Shown here: in pieces, positions 21,461-31,753 of the stretch
Layout of the letters: every line of letters begins with the position of its first letter
How positions within the stretch are numbered: position 1 is the stretch's first letter
Assembly (NCBI RefSeq): GCF_004310865.1
Contig: NZ_SIXI01000002.1
Location: forward strand, 62,001 to 126,000
Reading direction: 5' to 3'
DNA length: 64,000 bases
Source of the DNA: Aquabacterium lacunae
Lineage (GTDB): Bacteria > Pseudomonadota > Gammaproteobacteria > Burkholderiales > Burkholderiaceae_C
The notes under the pieces: generated by a model
Told to the model about the DNA's origin: nothing
Databases searched by the model: none
The model's input: only the letters and a program-made list of their open reading frames with translations
Translations under genes and position numbers: made by a program

Positions 21461-22990
21461 TCACGCCGTGCGCGACACCTCGGTCAGGCCCATGCCGAGC
21501 TGCGCCCGCCGGCGCAACCACGGGCTGGCGCGGTATCGCATGTCGCCCGTGCTGGCCAGCAGCTCGTCCAGCACCTGCAGCACCCGGGCCGGGCCCAGTC
21601 GGTCGCCCCAGGCCAGCGGGCCAAAGGGGTAGCCTAGGCCCAGCTGTACGGCCTGGTCGATGTCGGTAGGCTGCGCAATGCCCTGCTGGGCCATCTCGCT
21701 GGCGATGTTCACGATGGTGGCCACCACCCGTGCGGCCACCATGCCCGCGCTGTCCTGCAGCACCGTCACAGGCACCCCATCGTGGCCCAGCAAGCCACGG
21801 GCTTGGGCCAGGGCCTCGGGGGCGGTGGCTGGCGAGGCCATCAGCACCCGGCGCTTGTGCGTGTCGAACAAGGTGCACAAGCCCACGGTGCGTTGGGGCG
21901 GCAAACCCTGCTGAAAAGCCAGGGTGCTCACGTCATGCCCCAGCGGTGTCACCACGCACAGGCTGTCGGGCCCCGGCTGTGCACCGGTGTCCAGCACCGC
22001 GCCCAGGTTGTGCAGCAAGGCCATGGCGCGTTCGGCACCCGTGGCGTCAGCCTGGCTCACCCAGACGCGGGCGGGGCGTGCATCGCCCGTCGGGGGTTCG
22101 GGGCTGCGCTGCGGCTGGCCGTCGGCGTAGCGGTAAAAGCCCTGGCCACTCTTGCGGCCCAGCAGGCCGGCGGTCAGGCGCTGGCGGGTGATGCCCTGCG
22201 GCCTGAAACGCGGCTCCTCGTAGTACTGGTGATAAATCGACTCCATCACGGGGTGCGACACGTCCAGCCCGGTCAGGTCCATCAGCTCGAACGGCCCCAG
22301 GCGAAAGCCCGCGGTGTCCCGCAGCACGCGGTCGATGTCTTCCAGGGGCGCCACCTGTTCGGCCAGCAGGCGCAGTGATTCGGTGCCATAGCCCCGCCCT
22401 GCATGGTTGACGATGAAGCCTGGCGTGTCCTGGGCCTGCACCGCGGTGTGGCCCATGCGACGCCCCAGGGCCAGCAAGGCTTGCACCACCGCGGGTTCGG
22501 TGCGCACACCGCCGATCACTTCCACGATCTTCATCAGCGGCACGGGGTTGAAGAAGTGAAAGCCCGCCACACGCCCCGGGTGCTGCAGCCCCGCCGCAAT
22601 GGCCGTGACCGACAGCGACGACGTGTTGGTGGCCAGCACCGCCTGCGCGGCGACCGCGGCTTCCAGCTCGCGCATGAGGGCCTGCTTGGCGGCCAGGTCT
22701 TCCACGATGGCCTCGACCACCAGTTCACAGCCTGCCAGGTCGGCCACCGTTTGCACGGGCTGCAGGCCTTGCCGGGCAAAAGCCAGCTGTTCGGCACTCA
22801 CCTTCCGTTTGGCGGCCAGGCCCTCCAGGGTGCTCAGCAGCCGCTGCACGCCCTCGGCTGCCACGCCCTCGCGCGCGTCCAGCAAGCGCACCCTCAGGCC
22901 CGCCAGCACGGCGATCTGGGCAATGCCCAGGCCCATCACGCCGCTGCCCACCAGGCCCAGGGTGTGGAAGGTGTGTGTGTCAGGTGTCAT
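21461..22990 (-). CDS. 3-hydroxyacyl-CoA dehydrogenase (PaaH/PaaC-like)
   Basis: A 509-residue NAD-dependent enzyme with an N-terminal Rossmann motif (LGLVGSGVMGLGIAQ), the middle 3HCDH signature (HPGRVAGFHFFNPVPLMKIVEV) and two C-terminal 3HCDH helical domains, the first with DTPGFIVNHAGRGYG. The length and duplicated C-terminus match the PaaH/PaaC type of phenylacetate degradation, but no other paa gene is near, so substrate is open; general beta-oxidation is equally possible. The ATG at 22990 has AAGGACAG upstream; the longer frame to 23086 is not supported. It is divergent from an IclR regulator 129 bp away, which is a likely controller. Confidence 0.9.
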   Translation of the reverse strand: MTPDTHTFHTLGLVGSGVMGLGIAQIAVLAGLRVRLLDAREGVAAEGVQRLLSTLEGLAAKRKVSAEQLAFARQGLQPVQTVADLAGCELVVEAIVEDLAAKQALMRELEAAVAAQAVLATNTSSLSVTAIAAGLQHPGRVAGFHFFNPVPLMKIVEVIGGVRTEPAVVQALLALGRRMGHTAVQAQDTPGFIVNHAGRGYGTESLRLLAEQVAPLEDIDRVLRDTAGFRLGPFELMDLTGLDVSHPVMESIYHQYYEEPRFRPQGITRQRLTAGLLGRKSGQGFYRYADGQPQRSPEPPTGDARPARVWVSQADATGAERAMALLHNLGAVLDTGAQPGPDSLCVVTPLGHDVSTLAFQQGLPPQRTVGLCTLFDTHKRRVLMASPATAPEALAQARGLLGHDGVPVTVLQDSAGMVAARVVATIVNIASEMAQQGIAQPTDIDQAVQLGLGYPFGPLAWGDRLGPARVLQVLDELLASTGDMRYRASPWLRRRAQLGMGLTEVSRTA

Positions 22991-23119
22991 GTGCTGTCCT
23001 TTGTCCGTGGCCACTGCCTGGCTTCGCGTGCGCCCCACGTTGACGCTGGGGCACTCGCCATGCATGATGCCAGCCATATTCCGCAAAGCAACCCAGCATT
23101 CTGCTGCTCAGAACTCGCC

Positions 23120-23920
23120 ATGCCGAATCTCCCACACCCCGGCGACCTTGCCCCTGACGCCGACCCCGCCGAAGACCGCCATTTCGTGACCGCCCTCGCC
23201 CGCGGGCTGCAGGTGCTTTCGTGCTTTCGGGCCAGCGACAAGATGCTGGGCAACCAGGAGCTGGCTCGCCGCTGCGGCTTGCCCAAATCCACCATCTCGC
23301 GCCTGACCTACACGCTCACCAAGCTGGGTTATCTCGAACACGATGCGGAAGTCGGCCGTTACCGTCTGGGGTCGGCCACGTTGTCGCTGGGCAGCACCAT
23401 GCTGGCCCGCATGGACATCCGGCAGATGGCCCGCCCCATGATGCAGAAGATCGCCGACGAAACCCAGACCATGGTGTCGCTGGGCACACGCGATCGGCTC
23501 AGCATGATCTACGTCGAAAACTGCCGCAGCGACTCGGCGCTCACGCTCAGCCTGGATGTCGGCTCGCGCATTCCACTGGCTACCACCGCCATGGGCCGCG
23601 CCTACCTGGCCCGCTGCGATGAGCGCACCCGCGCCGAATTGCTCGAACGCGTGAAAGAGCTCGACGAGTACGCCTGGCCGTCGGTGCGCCGGGGCATCGA
23701 CCGGGCCGTGGAAGAGCTCAACACCATCGGCGTGTGCTGCAGCTTTGGCGACTGGCAGCCCGATGTGAACGCCATCGCGATTGCCTTCTACACCCGCGAC
23801 ACCCGCACCCTGATGTCGCTGAACTGCGGTGGACCGGCCATCCACGTCAGCAAGGAGTTGCTGCTCAATGTGGTGCGCCCCCGCCTGATCCAGATCGTTC
23901 AGAGCCTGGGCGTGAACTGA
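23120..23920 (+). CDS. IclR-family transcriptional regulator
   Basis: A 266-residue regulator. The winged HTH covers about residues 23-85 (LARGLQVLSCF, LARRCGLPKSTISRLTYTL, GYLEHDAEVGRYRLG) and the effector domain follows (PLATTAMGRAYLA, YAWPSVRRGIDRAVEEL). Such proteins respond to small aromatic or organic-acid ligands; the ligand here is unknown. It is divergent from the 3-hydroxyacyl-CoA dehydrogenase and probably regulates it. The start is the ATG at 23120; an in-frame ATG at 23062 is possible and neither has a clear Shine-Dalgarno. Confidence 0.92.
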   Translation: MPNLPHPGDLAPDADPAEDRHFVTALARGLQVLSCFRASDKMLGNQELARRCGLPKSTISRLTYTLTKLGYLEHDAEVGRYRLGSATLSLGSTMLARMDIRQMARPMMQKIADETQTMVSLGTRDRLSMIYVENCRSDSALTLSLDVGSRIPLATTAMGRAYLARCDERTRAELLERVKELDEYAWPSVRRGIDRAVEELNTIGVCCSFGDWQPDVNAIAIAFYTRDTRTLMSLNCGGPAIHVSKELLLNVVRPRLIQIVQSLGVN

Positions 23921-24007
23921 ACGGCTTGCCGTGCCGGGCAAATTGGCGTGAAATCGATCACGTTCTGAGGCTTTACACCGCGCCACATTGCGCGAAGATG
24001 GCATCCC

Positions 24008-24943
24008 ATGGGCACGCCGCGTCAACGCGCCGTGTTGTTTGCCGACCTGCGCGGCAGCACGGCGCTCTACCTCAAGCTGGGCAACAGTGAAGCCGCCACG
24101 GTGGTGACACACAGCCTCGCCATGCTCGGGCAGATCATTGCCCGAAGCGGCGGCACGGTCGTCAAGACCCTGGGCGACGGCCTGATGGCCGTGTTCGACG
24201 ACCCCGAGCAAGCCGTGGAATCGGCCGCCGGCCTGCACGACGCGCTCGACCGCATCGCACCCGTGCCCGCAGGCCTGCCCGGCCATGCCCCAGCCTTGAA
24301 ACTCAAGGTGGCCCTGGCCTGGGGCGAGATCGTCGATGTCGACGACGACTGCTTCGGTGACGCGGTGAACGTCGCTGCCCGCCTGCTGGACCTGGCCGGC
24401 GACAACGAAACCCTGACCACGGGCCCGCTGGTGCGCAACCTGTCGTCGGACATGCAGGAACGCTTTCGCAGCCTCGACCGCCTGCACCTGCGAGGCCGCG
24501 CCGAGCCCGTGGCCGTGATGCGCATGGAAGGCGTGCGCTTTGGCGACACCGAATCGACCTTGCAGATGAACCCGATGGGCTCGGCCCTGCCCGACGGCAT
24601 CCGCGTGGCCTGGCAAAAGCAGGAACGCATTTTTTCATCGGTGCAGGTGCCGGTGATGCTGGGACGCAGCCCCCAGGCCCAGGTGTGCGTGGCCGATTCG
24701 CGGGTGTCGCGCTCGCACGCCAAGATCGAAGCGCACGGTGGGCACTTCTACCTGACCGACGAAAGCTACAACGGCAGCTACGTGCAGTTCGACCACGATG
24801 CCCAGGTGCTGAGCCTCAGGCGCAGCACCTGCACCCTGCATGGCAGCGGTGTGATCACGCTGGGCTCGCCGCCGCATGACCCTGATGCCACCCGCATCAG
24901 CTTCGAAGTGCTGAGTTTTGCCGACACATTGCCTCAGTGGTAG
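24008..24943 (+). CDS. Class III nucleotidyl cyclase with C-terminal FHA domain
   Basis: A 311-residue soluble two-domain protein. Residues about 5-170 form a class III cyclase domain with the two metal-binding aspartates D13 (FADLRGST) and D57 (KTLGDGLMAVF) and the downstream motif DCFGDAVNVAARLL. Residues about 215-290 form an FHA domain with LGRSPQAQV, SRVSRSHAKI and YNGSYV, the phosphothreonine-binding pattern. It could make a cyclic nucleotide under control of a phosphoprotein partner; substrate (ATP or GTP) cannot be decided by eye. The hybrid kinase begins 78 bp downstream on the same strand. Confidence 0.9.
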   Translation: MGTPRQRAVLFADLRGSTALYLKLGNSEAATVVTHSLAMLGQIIARSGGTVVKTLGDGLMAVFDDPEQAVESAAGLHDALDRIAPVPAGLPGHAPALKLKVALAWGEIVDVDDDCFGDAVNVAARLLDLAGDNETLTTGPLVRNLSSDMQERFRSLDRLHLRGRAEPVAVMRMEGVRFGDTESTLQMNPMGSALPDGIRVAWQKQERIFSSVQVPVMLGRSPQAQVCVADSRVSRSHAKIEAHGGHFYLTDESYNGSYVQFDHDAQVLSLRRSTCTLHGSGVITLGSPPHDPDATRISFEVLSFADTLPQW

Positions 24944-25021
24944 CCCTTGTACCGGTAAATCCGGTCTGCAAAACTTCACGCATGGGCTAGAGTGCTTTGG
25001 TTGCCCCGCACAAGCCCGAGC

Positions 25022-28000
25022 ATGAACACCGCCTCACCGGTAGGTCCGCAGGACATCCTTGAAAGCGAACGCCTGGCCACGCTGGTGGCCCTGAAGTGGC
25101 TGGACGCGTCTGCTCCTGCTTCGCTGGAAAGCCTGGTGCGACTGGCCGCGCGCCTGACCGATTGCCCTGTGGCCTGCGTGAACCTGGTCGACGCCCACCG
25201 GCTGTACGCGCTGGCCAGCCACGGACTGGGCCAGAAGCACGCCACTCGAACCGGCTCCTGGTGCGATCAGACGATCCGCGGCAACGGCCTGCACATGACC
25301 CACGGCCAGTCCACCGACCGATGGAAGTTGTACGCGGGCGTGCCCATTGGTCTGGACAAGCTGCACGTGGCCACCCTGTGCGTGATGGACGATCGGGCAC
25401 GCGCACTGACCGAAGCGCAACAACAGTCATTGCAAGATCTCGCACGTGTGGTGCAAGGTGCGTTCGAAGCACGGCTGGAGTTTCGTCGGCTGCGCCGCGA
25501 AAGCGCGCGCGTGCGCGGCGCCACCACCGCGGGCAGCGACTGGCTCTGGGAAACCGACGCTGACGGGCGCCTGCAGTGGCTGTCGGCCAGCCTGCGTCAC
25601 CACACGGGGCTCGATCCCATCGCCGAAATGGGGATGTCGGCGAAGGACATCTATTCGCCCTGCACCTACGACCATGGCGCTTCGTGGCAGCGCTACCAAC
25701 AGGCCAGGTTGCAACGACAGGCCTTCAGCGATGCGCTGGCCGAACGAGACACCCCGCGTGGCCGCATGATCGTCAGCATCAGCGGCGCCCCCGTGTTCAG
25801 CAAAGACGGCCGCTTCATGGGCTACCGAGGCGCAAGTCGCAATGTCACACGCCAGATCGAACTCGAAGCCCGTGCTCGCCAGCGCGATGCGCTGCTGCGC
25901 GAAGCCATCGAAAGCTTCCATGCGGGGGTCATGATCTCCAGCCCCGACGGCACCATCCTGATGGCCAATCACCACTGGCTGCACAGCGTGGGGGCCCGCA
26001 ACGTGGACGAATTGCCTCGATGGCCAGACCTGTTGCGCCGCCTGATCTCCGAAGGCCACTACCCGGATGCGGTGGGCCGTGAAACCGAGTTCTACCAATG
26101 GCGTATGGCCTTGCATCAGGAGAACCGTTCCCAGGTCATTCGTCTGCGAGAACGCGTGATCCTGTCGCGAGACCACCTGCTGCGTGATGGCAACCTGCTG
26201 CACTTTTCAACCGACATCACCCAGAGCCATGCGGAATCGGAAGCGCTCGCCGGCCAGCAGAAAGCCCTGCAAGCGTCGGAAGCTCGCCTCAAAGCCGTGT
26301 TGCAAGCCTTGCCCGACCTGTGGTTCGTCGTGGACGAACAGGGACGCTATCTCGATGCACACCGGCAGCACCCGATGCTGCTGCGCCCCTTCGACGAATT
26401 GGTCGGGCGCCCCTTCGGCAGTGCGCTGAACCCTGACCAGGCTGCTGTCGAACAAGACGCGTTGCACAAGGCCCATGTCACCGGCCAATCCCAGCGCATC
26501 GAATACAGCGTCACCACCCGTGACGGCGTGCTGAGGCACTTCGAAGGCCGCATGTCGCCCATGCCCGGCGGTCAGACCCTGTTCATCACCCGGGACATGA
26601 CCGACCTGCGAGCCCTGGAGCGTGACATCCGTACGCTACAGCAAGTGCTGCAGGCTGACCTGACCCTGGGTCTGGTGGTGATGGATGCCACCCAGAGCGA
26701 CCATACCGTCCTGTATGCGACGCCCGGAGCTCAGGCCTTGCTGCATGTCAAGAATGGCAGCCTGATGGGCCGACCCGCACTGGATTGCTTGCGCCCACTC
26801 GGGCCCAACGAAGCAGGCCTTCAACTGCTGGCGCAGTCGATGCAGGCTGGACTGCCCTGCATGGCCATGCTCACGGCACGCAACCCGGACCGCGACGACG
26901 AACGCACGCTGGAAGTGCGCCTGACCCCGCTGAAGAACACACAGAGCCAGCGTACCCACCTGGTGGCCCTGCTGCACGATGTCACTGACCGGCAACGTGC
27001 TGCCGAGCGCCTGCGTCTGTCGGAGGAACGCTGGAAATTTGCCCTCGAAGGTGCAGGTGACGGCGTGTGGGACTGGGATCTGGGCTCAAACCGCACCTAC
27101 TTCTCGGCACGGTGCATGGCCTTGCTGGGTGAAACAGAGCGAGAGTTTCGCGATGACCCCAACCTGTTGCGCAGCTGTCTTCACCCCGAAGACCTGCCTC
27201 AGATCGACGCGGCCTTCGCCGAGTACAGGCAGCGCGGACACGGCGTGCTGCAGGCTGAATGCCGACTCAAACCCAGCGCTGACCGCGAAGAGACCTGGCT
27301 GCTGGTGCGTGGCAAGGTCATGGCCCGAGGCCCCGACGGTCAGGCCAGCCGACTGGTGGGCACACTGTCCGACATCACCCAACTCAAGCAGGCCGAGCGG
27401 GCGCTGCGCGACAAGCAGGCGGCCGAACAGGCCAGTCGCGCCAAGAGCGAGTTCCTCTCGCGCATGAGCCATGAACTGCGCACACCGCTGAACGCCGTCA
27501 AAGGGTTCGCACAGCTGATCTTGCAGATGCCTTTGAAGAGCCCCCTCGGCGACAGTGCGGACAAGGTCCGATCTCATGCCGAGCGGATCGTGCACAGCAG
27601 CGAATCCCTGCAAGAACTGGTCGATGAAGTGCTTGATCTGCAGCGCATTGAAAGCGGCTCAGTCAACCTGCGGCCCGACTGGGTGGGCGTGCGCCCCCTG
27701 CTCGATCATGTGGCCGAGATGTTGATGCCCATGGCCGACAGGTTCCAGGTGAAGATTCAGGTCGAAGACACGGCCATCAAGGCTGTGCACACTGACGGCA
27801 CACGGCTCAGACAGATCCTGACCAACCTGGCATCCAACGCCATCAAATACAACCGCCCACAGGGCCGCGTCACCCTGAGCGCCAAGCAACTGGACCGCCA
27901 AAACGTGCGGTTCAACGTCGAGGACACAGGCATGGGCATGAGCCCGGACCAGATCGACCGCCTGTTCCAGCCCTTCGAGCGACTGGGCCGAGACACCACC

Positions 28001-28618
28001 AGCATCGAAGGCTCGGGGCTGGGACTGGTCATTGCCAAATCACTCACGGAAGCACTGGGGGGAAACATTTCAATTCGCAGCGAACTTGACACCGGCACCT
28101 GCATTGCCTTTACTGTGCCCCATCAAGCCGACCAGGTCGTGCCTGACCTGCCTGCCCAGGACCCGCGTACAGCGCTCGCCGGCGTCGGGGCCACCACCTC
28201 GCCACCTGTCGCCATGCCTGCCTGTTTGCCGTTGCGTGTGCTGTACGTCGAAGACAACCGCCTCAACGCCATGCTGTTCGAAGAGGCTTTGCGCGGCCAC
28301 GACTGTCTGCACCTGGAAGTGGCCGAAGACGGCCAGGAAGCCATGGTACTGGCACAAGATTTCGTGCCCCAGGTGCTGGTAATCGACGCCCACCTGCCTG
28401 GCATGACTGGCTTTGACGTGCTGCATGCCCTGCGCAAGCTGCCTGCCCTGCGCGACGTACCGGCCTACATGTGTTCTGCCGATGCCATGCCCGAAGACAT
28501 CGCCAAGGCTCACCAACAAGGCTTCGTCGGCTACTGGACAAAGCCGGTGGACCTGCCCGCCGTGATCAGCACCTTGCATGCGCTGGCCGACCAACTGGCG
28601 ACACGCGGCGACAATTGA
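25022..28618 (+). CDS. Hybrid sensor histidine kinase/response regulator (GAF, multiple PAS, REC)
   Basis: A 1198-residue protein without membrane segments, so a cytoplasmic sensor. Order: GAF (about 20-155), five PAS-like modules (starting near 175, 293, 423, 541 and 669), HisKA with phosphoacceptor H817 (RMSHELRTPLNAVKGF), HATPase with N-box LTNLASNAIKYNRP and GSGLGLVIAK, and a C-terminal receiver (about 1070-1190) with phosphoacceptor D1122 (VLVIDAHLPGMTGFD). It resembles hybrid kinases that feed a phosphotransfer protein; no Hpt or output protein is next door. ATG 25022 was chosen; a GTG at 24992 would add ten residues. hemH starts 4 bp after its stop. Confidence 0.92.
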   Translation: MNTASPVGPQDILESERLATLVALKWLDASAPASLESLVRLAARLTDCPVACVNLVDAHRLYALASHGLGQKHATRTGSWCDQTIRGNGLHMTHGQSTDRWKLYAGVPIGLDKLHVATLCVMDDRARALTEAQQQSLQDLARVVQGAFEARLEFRRLRRESARVRGATTAGSDWLWETDADGRLQWLSASLRHHTGLDPIAEMGMSAKDIYSPCTYDHGASWQRYQQARLQRQAFSDALAERDTPRGRMIVSISGAPVFSKDGRFMGYRGASRNVTRQIELEARARQRDALLREAIESFHAGVMISSPDGTILMANHHWLHSVGARNVDELPRWPDLLRRLISEGHYPDAVGRETEFYQWRMALHQENRSQVIRLRERVILSRDHLLRDGNLLHFSTDITQSHAESEALAGQQKALQASEARLKAVLQALPDLWFVVDEQGRYLDAHRQHPMLLRPFDELVGRPFGSALNPDQAAVEQDALHKAHVTGQSQRIEYSVTTRDGVLRHFEGRMSPMPGGQTLFITRDMTDLRALERDIRTLQQVLQADLTLGLVVMDATQSDHTVLYATPGAQALLHVKNGSLMGRPALDCLRPLGPNEAGLQLLAQSMQAGLPCMAMLTARNPDRDDERTLEVRLTPLKNTQSQRTHLVALLHDVTDRQRAAERLRLSEERWKFALEGAGDGVWDWDLGSNRTYFSARCMALLGETEREFRDDPNLLRSCLHPEDLPQIDAAFAEYRQRGHGVLQAECRLKPSADREETWLLVRGKVMARGPDGQASRLVGTLSDITQLKQAERALRDKQAAEQASRAKSEFLSRMSHELRTPLNAVKGFAQLILQMPLKSPLGDSADKVRSHAERIVHSSESLQELVDEVLDLQRIESGSVNLRPDWVGVRPLLDHVAEMLMPMADRFQVKIQVEDTAIKAVHTDGTRLRQILTNLASNAIKYNRPQGRVTLSAKQLDRQNVRFNVEDTGMGMSPDQIDRLFQPFERLGRDTTSIEGSGLGLVIAKSLTEALGGNISIRSELDTGTCIAFTVPHQADQVVPDLPAQDPRTALAGVGATTSPPVAMPACLPLRVLYVEDNRLNAMLFEEALRGHDCLHLEVAEDGQEAMVLAQDFVPQVLVIDAHLPGMTGFDVLHALRKLPALRDVPAYMCSADAMPEDIAKAHQQGFVGYWTKPVDLPAVISTLHALADQLATRGDN

Positions 28619-28622
28619 GCCC

Positions 28623-29720
28623 ATGCGCTTCGACAAAGAACCCAGCTTCGACCACGCCCGGCGCCCCACCACAGGCGTTCTGATCGTGAACCTCGGCACC
28701 CCCGAGGCGCCCACGGCCCCGGCCCTGCGCCGCTACCTGGGCCAGTTCCTGAGCGACCCGCGGGTGGTCGAGATCCCGGCCTTCGTGTGGAAGGTCATCC
28801 TGCACGGCATCATCCTGCGCGTGCGCCCGGCCAAGTCGGCCGAAAAATACGCCAGCATCTGGACACCCGAAGGTTCGCCCCTGCGCGTGTGGACCGAACG
28901 GCAGGGCAAGCTGCTGCAGGGCTACCTGGGCGAGCGCGGCCACCAGGTGCAGGTGCGCTGGGCCATGCGCTACGGGCAGCCCAGCATCGCCACCGAACTC
29001 GACGCGCTCAAGGCCGCTGGCGTCACCCGCATCCTGGTCGTGCCGCTGTACCCGCAATACAGCGGCGCCACCAGCGCCAGCGTCATGGACGATGTGTTCG
29101 CCTGGGGCCGCCGCACGCGCCTGATCCCCGAGCTGCGTTTCGTGCAGCACTTCCATGACGACGCCCGCTACATCGACGCCCTCGCCCAGAGCGTGCTGCA
29201 ACACTGGCAAGCCCACGGCCGCCCCGACAAGCTGATGATGAGCTTTCACGGCATGCCCGAGCGCACGCTGCACCTGGGCGACCCGTACCACTGCGAATGT
29301 CACAAGACCGCTCGCCTGCTGGCCGAGCGCCTGGGCCTGAGCAAAGAGCAGTACCTGGTCAGCTTCCAGAGCCGTTTCGGCAAGGCCAAGTGGCTGGAGC
29401 CCTATACCGAGCCCATGCTGCGCCAGCTGGGCAAGGCCGGCGTGAAACGGGTGGACGTGGTCTGCCCGGCCTTCGTGTCGGACTGCATCGAAACCCTGGA
29501 AGAAATCGCCATGGAAGGCCGCAATGCCTTCATCAGCGAAGGCGGCCAGGAGTTCCACTACATCCCGTGCCTGAACGACCGCCCGCAGTGGATGACGGCC
29601 CTCACCCAGCTGTGCGAGCAACACATGCAAGGCTGGCCCACCCTGCGCGCCGATCAGCCCCTGGAAGGCGATCTGCTGCGCACCCAAGAGCGCGCCAAAG
29701 CCATCGGCGCCAAGCGCTGA
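28623..29720 (+). CDS. hemH: Ferrochelatase
   Basis: A 365-residue ferrochelatase. The N-terminal GVLIVNLGTPEAPT, the central MRYGQPSI and LVVPLYPQYSGATSAS, the active-site histidine motif MMSFHGMPERTLHLGDPYHC and the C-terminal VDVVCPAFVSDCIETLEEI are diagnostic. It inserts ferrous iron into protoporphyrin IX, the last step of haem synthesis. The ATG at 28623 lies 4 bp after the hybrid kinase stop, so the two may be co-transcribed. It is convergent with rmuC. Confidence 0.97.
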   Translation: MRFDKEPSFDHARRPTTGVLIVNLGTPEAPTAPALRRYLGQFLSDPRVVEIPAFVWKVILHGIILRVRPAKSAEKYASIWTPEGSPLRVWTERQGKLLQGYLGERGHQVQVRWAMRYGQPSIATELDALKAAGVTRILVVPLYPQYSGATSASVMDDVFAWGRRTRLIPELRFVQHFHDDARYIDALAQSVLQHWQAHGRPDKLMMSFHGMPERTLHLGDPYHCECHKTARLLAERLGLSKEQYLVSFQSRFGKAKWLEPYTEPMLRQLGKAGVKRVDVVCPAFVSDCIETLEEIAMEGRNAFISEGGQEFHYIPCLNDRPQWMTALTQLCEQHMQGWPTLRADQPLEGDLLRTQERAKAIGAKR

Positions 29721-29739
29721 CCGAGGGCCGCAGCCAGGC

Positions 29740-31038
29740 TCAGCCTGCTTCGAGCAGGTCGTCGTCTGCCGCTGATGATGCGGCGCCTTGCCCCGGCAGC
29801 AAGCGCTGGGTGTCAGGCTCGGGCAAGGCCTCCACCTGCTTGAGCGCGCGCCCCATGACGCGGGTGCGCGTTTCGACCGACGAGATCACGCTGCTGGCTT
29901 CGTCCAGCTTCTTGCGGGTCTTGGCCAGCACCTCACCGAACTTGCCAAACTCGGTCTTGACGGCGCCCAGCACCTGCCACACCTCCGAAGACCGCTTTTC
30001 AAGCGCCAGGGTGCGAAAGCCCATCTGCAGGCTGTTGAGCGTGGCCAGCAAGGTGGTGGGGCCTGCCAGCATGACACGGTGCTCGCGCTGCAAGGCCTCG
30101 ACCAGCCCCGGGCGGCGCAAGGCCTCGGCGTACAGGCCTTCGGTGGGCACGAACAGGATGCCGAAATCGGCCGTGTGCGGAGGCGCCAGGTACTTGTCCT
30201 TGATGGACCGCGCCTCCAGCCGCAAACGGGCTTCGATGGCGCGCGCGGCCTGCTCCACACCCGCCGCATCGGCGCGGTCTTGTGCCTCCAGCAGCCGCTC
30301 GTGGTCTTCCCGCGGGAACTTGGCGTCAATCGGCAGCCACACGGGCTGGTCTGTGCCCTGCCCTGGCAAGCGGATGGCGAACTCCACACGCGCCCCGGTG
30401 CCGGGCACGGTCTCCACGTTCACGGCGTACTGTTCGGGCGTGAACACCTGCTCCAGCAGACCGGCCAGCTGCACCTCGCCGAAGACGCCCCGCGTCTTCA
30501 CGTTGTTCAGCACGCGGTTGAGAGAGCCCACGTCACTGGCCAAGCGCTGCATTTCGCCCAGGCCCTTGTGCACCAGTTCCAGCCGCTCGGCCACCTGGCG
30601 AAAGCTTTCACCCAGGCGGGTTTCCAGCGTGGCCTGCAGCTTTTCGTCGACCGTCTGGCGCATCTGCTCCAGCTTCTTTTCGTTGTCGGCCTGCAGCGAC
30701 TGCAAACGCACATCGACCGTGTGGCGCACCTCGGCCAGGCGGCGCTCGTTGGCTTCTGAGAGCGTGCTCAGCTGCGCGTGCAGGCTTTGCTGAAGGTGGG
30801 CCAGTTGCTGCCCCAGCTCCAGCCGGGCGCCGCTGCTGCCCCGGGCCAGCTCTTCGCGCATGCCACGCTCTGACGCCACCAGCTGCGCCGCCAGTTGTTG
30901 ACCCAGCTGCTGCACCATGTCCTGCAAGGAGCCGCGAACGGCCTCGGCCCGGTCGGCTTCACCGGCCAGGCTTCGCCAGCACAAGGCCAGCAGCAACAAA
31001 CAATTGAGCCCCAGAAGGCCCCATGTGATCCAGTCCAT
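29740..31038 (-). CDS. rmuC: DNA recombination protein RmuC
   Basis: A 432-residue protein with an N-terminal membrane anchor (residues about 4-22, ITWGLLGLNCLLLLALCW), a long coiled-coil (about 40-190, rich in Gln, Glu and Leu), then the RmuC nuclease-like domain with GVFGEVQLAGLLEQV, LPIDAKFPREDHERLL and FVPTEGLYAEAL. RmuC limits DNA inversion at repeats in E. coli; the biochemical activity is not fully established. The glutamine-rich middle is coiled-coil, not a separate domain. It is convergent with hemH, 19 bp apart. Confidence 0.95.
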   Translation of the reverse strand: MDWITWGLLGLNCLLLLALCWRSLAGEADRAEAVRGSLQDMVQQLGQQLAAQLVASERGMREELARGSSGARLELGQQLAHLQQSLHAQLSTLSEANERRLAEVRHTVDVRLQSLQADNEKKLEQMRQTVDEKLQATLETRLGESFRQVAERLELVHKGLGEMQRLASDVGSLNRVLNNVKTRGVFGEVQLAGLLEQVFTPEQYAVNVETVPGTGARVEFAIRLPGQGTDQPVWLPIDAKFPREDHERLLEAQDRADAAGVEQAARAIEARLRLEARSIKDKYLAPPHTADFGILFVPTEGLYAEALRRPGLVEALQREHRVMLAGPTTLLATLNSLQMGFRTLALEKRSSEVWQVLGAVKTEFGKFGEVLAKTRKKLDEASSVISSVETRTRVMGRALKQVEALPEPDTQRLLPGQGAASSAADDDLLEAG

Positions 31039-31103
31039 GGGGCCATTGTGGGGCCACTCAGGCTCACCACATGAGCCTGTTCAAGGGTCGATGCAACAGG
31101 GCT

Positions 31104-31751
<648 letters not shown>

Positions 31752-31753
31752 GT

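Noticed and set aside
22403-23119. The IclR gene read as a much longer protein starting near 22403
   Set aside because: The extra part is antisense to the 3-hydroxyacyl-CoA dehydrogenase gene and shows no IclR or other domain. The HTH begins about 20 residues after ATG 23120.
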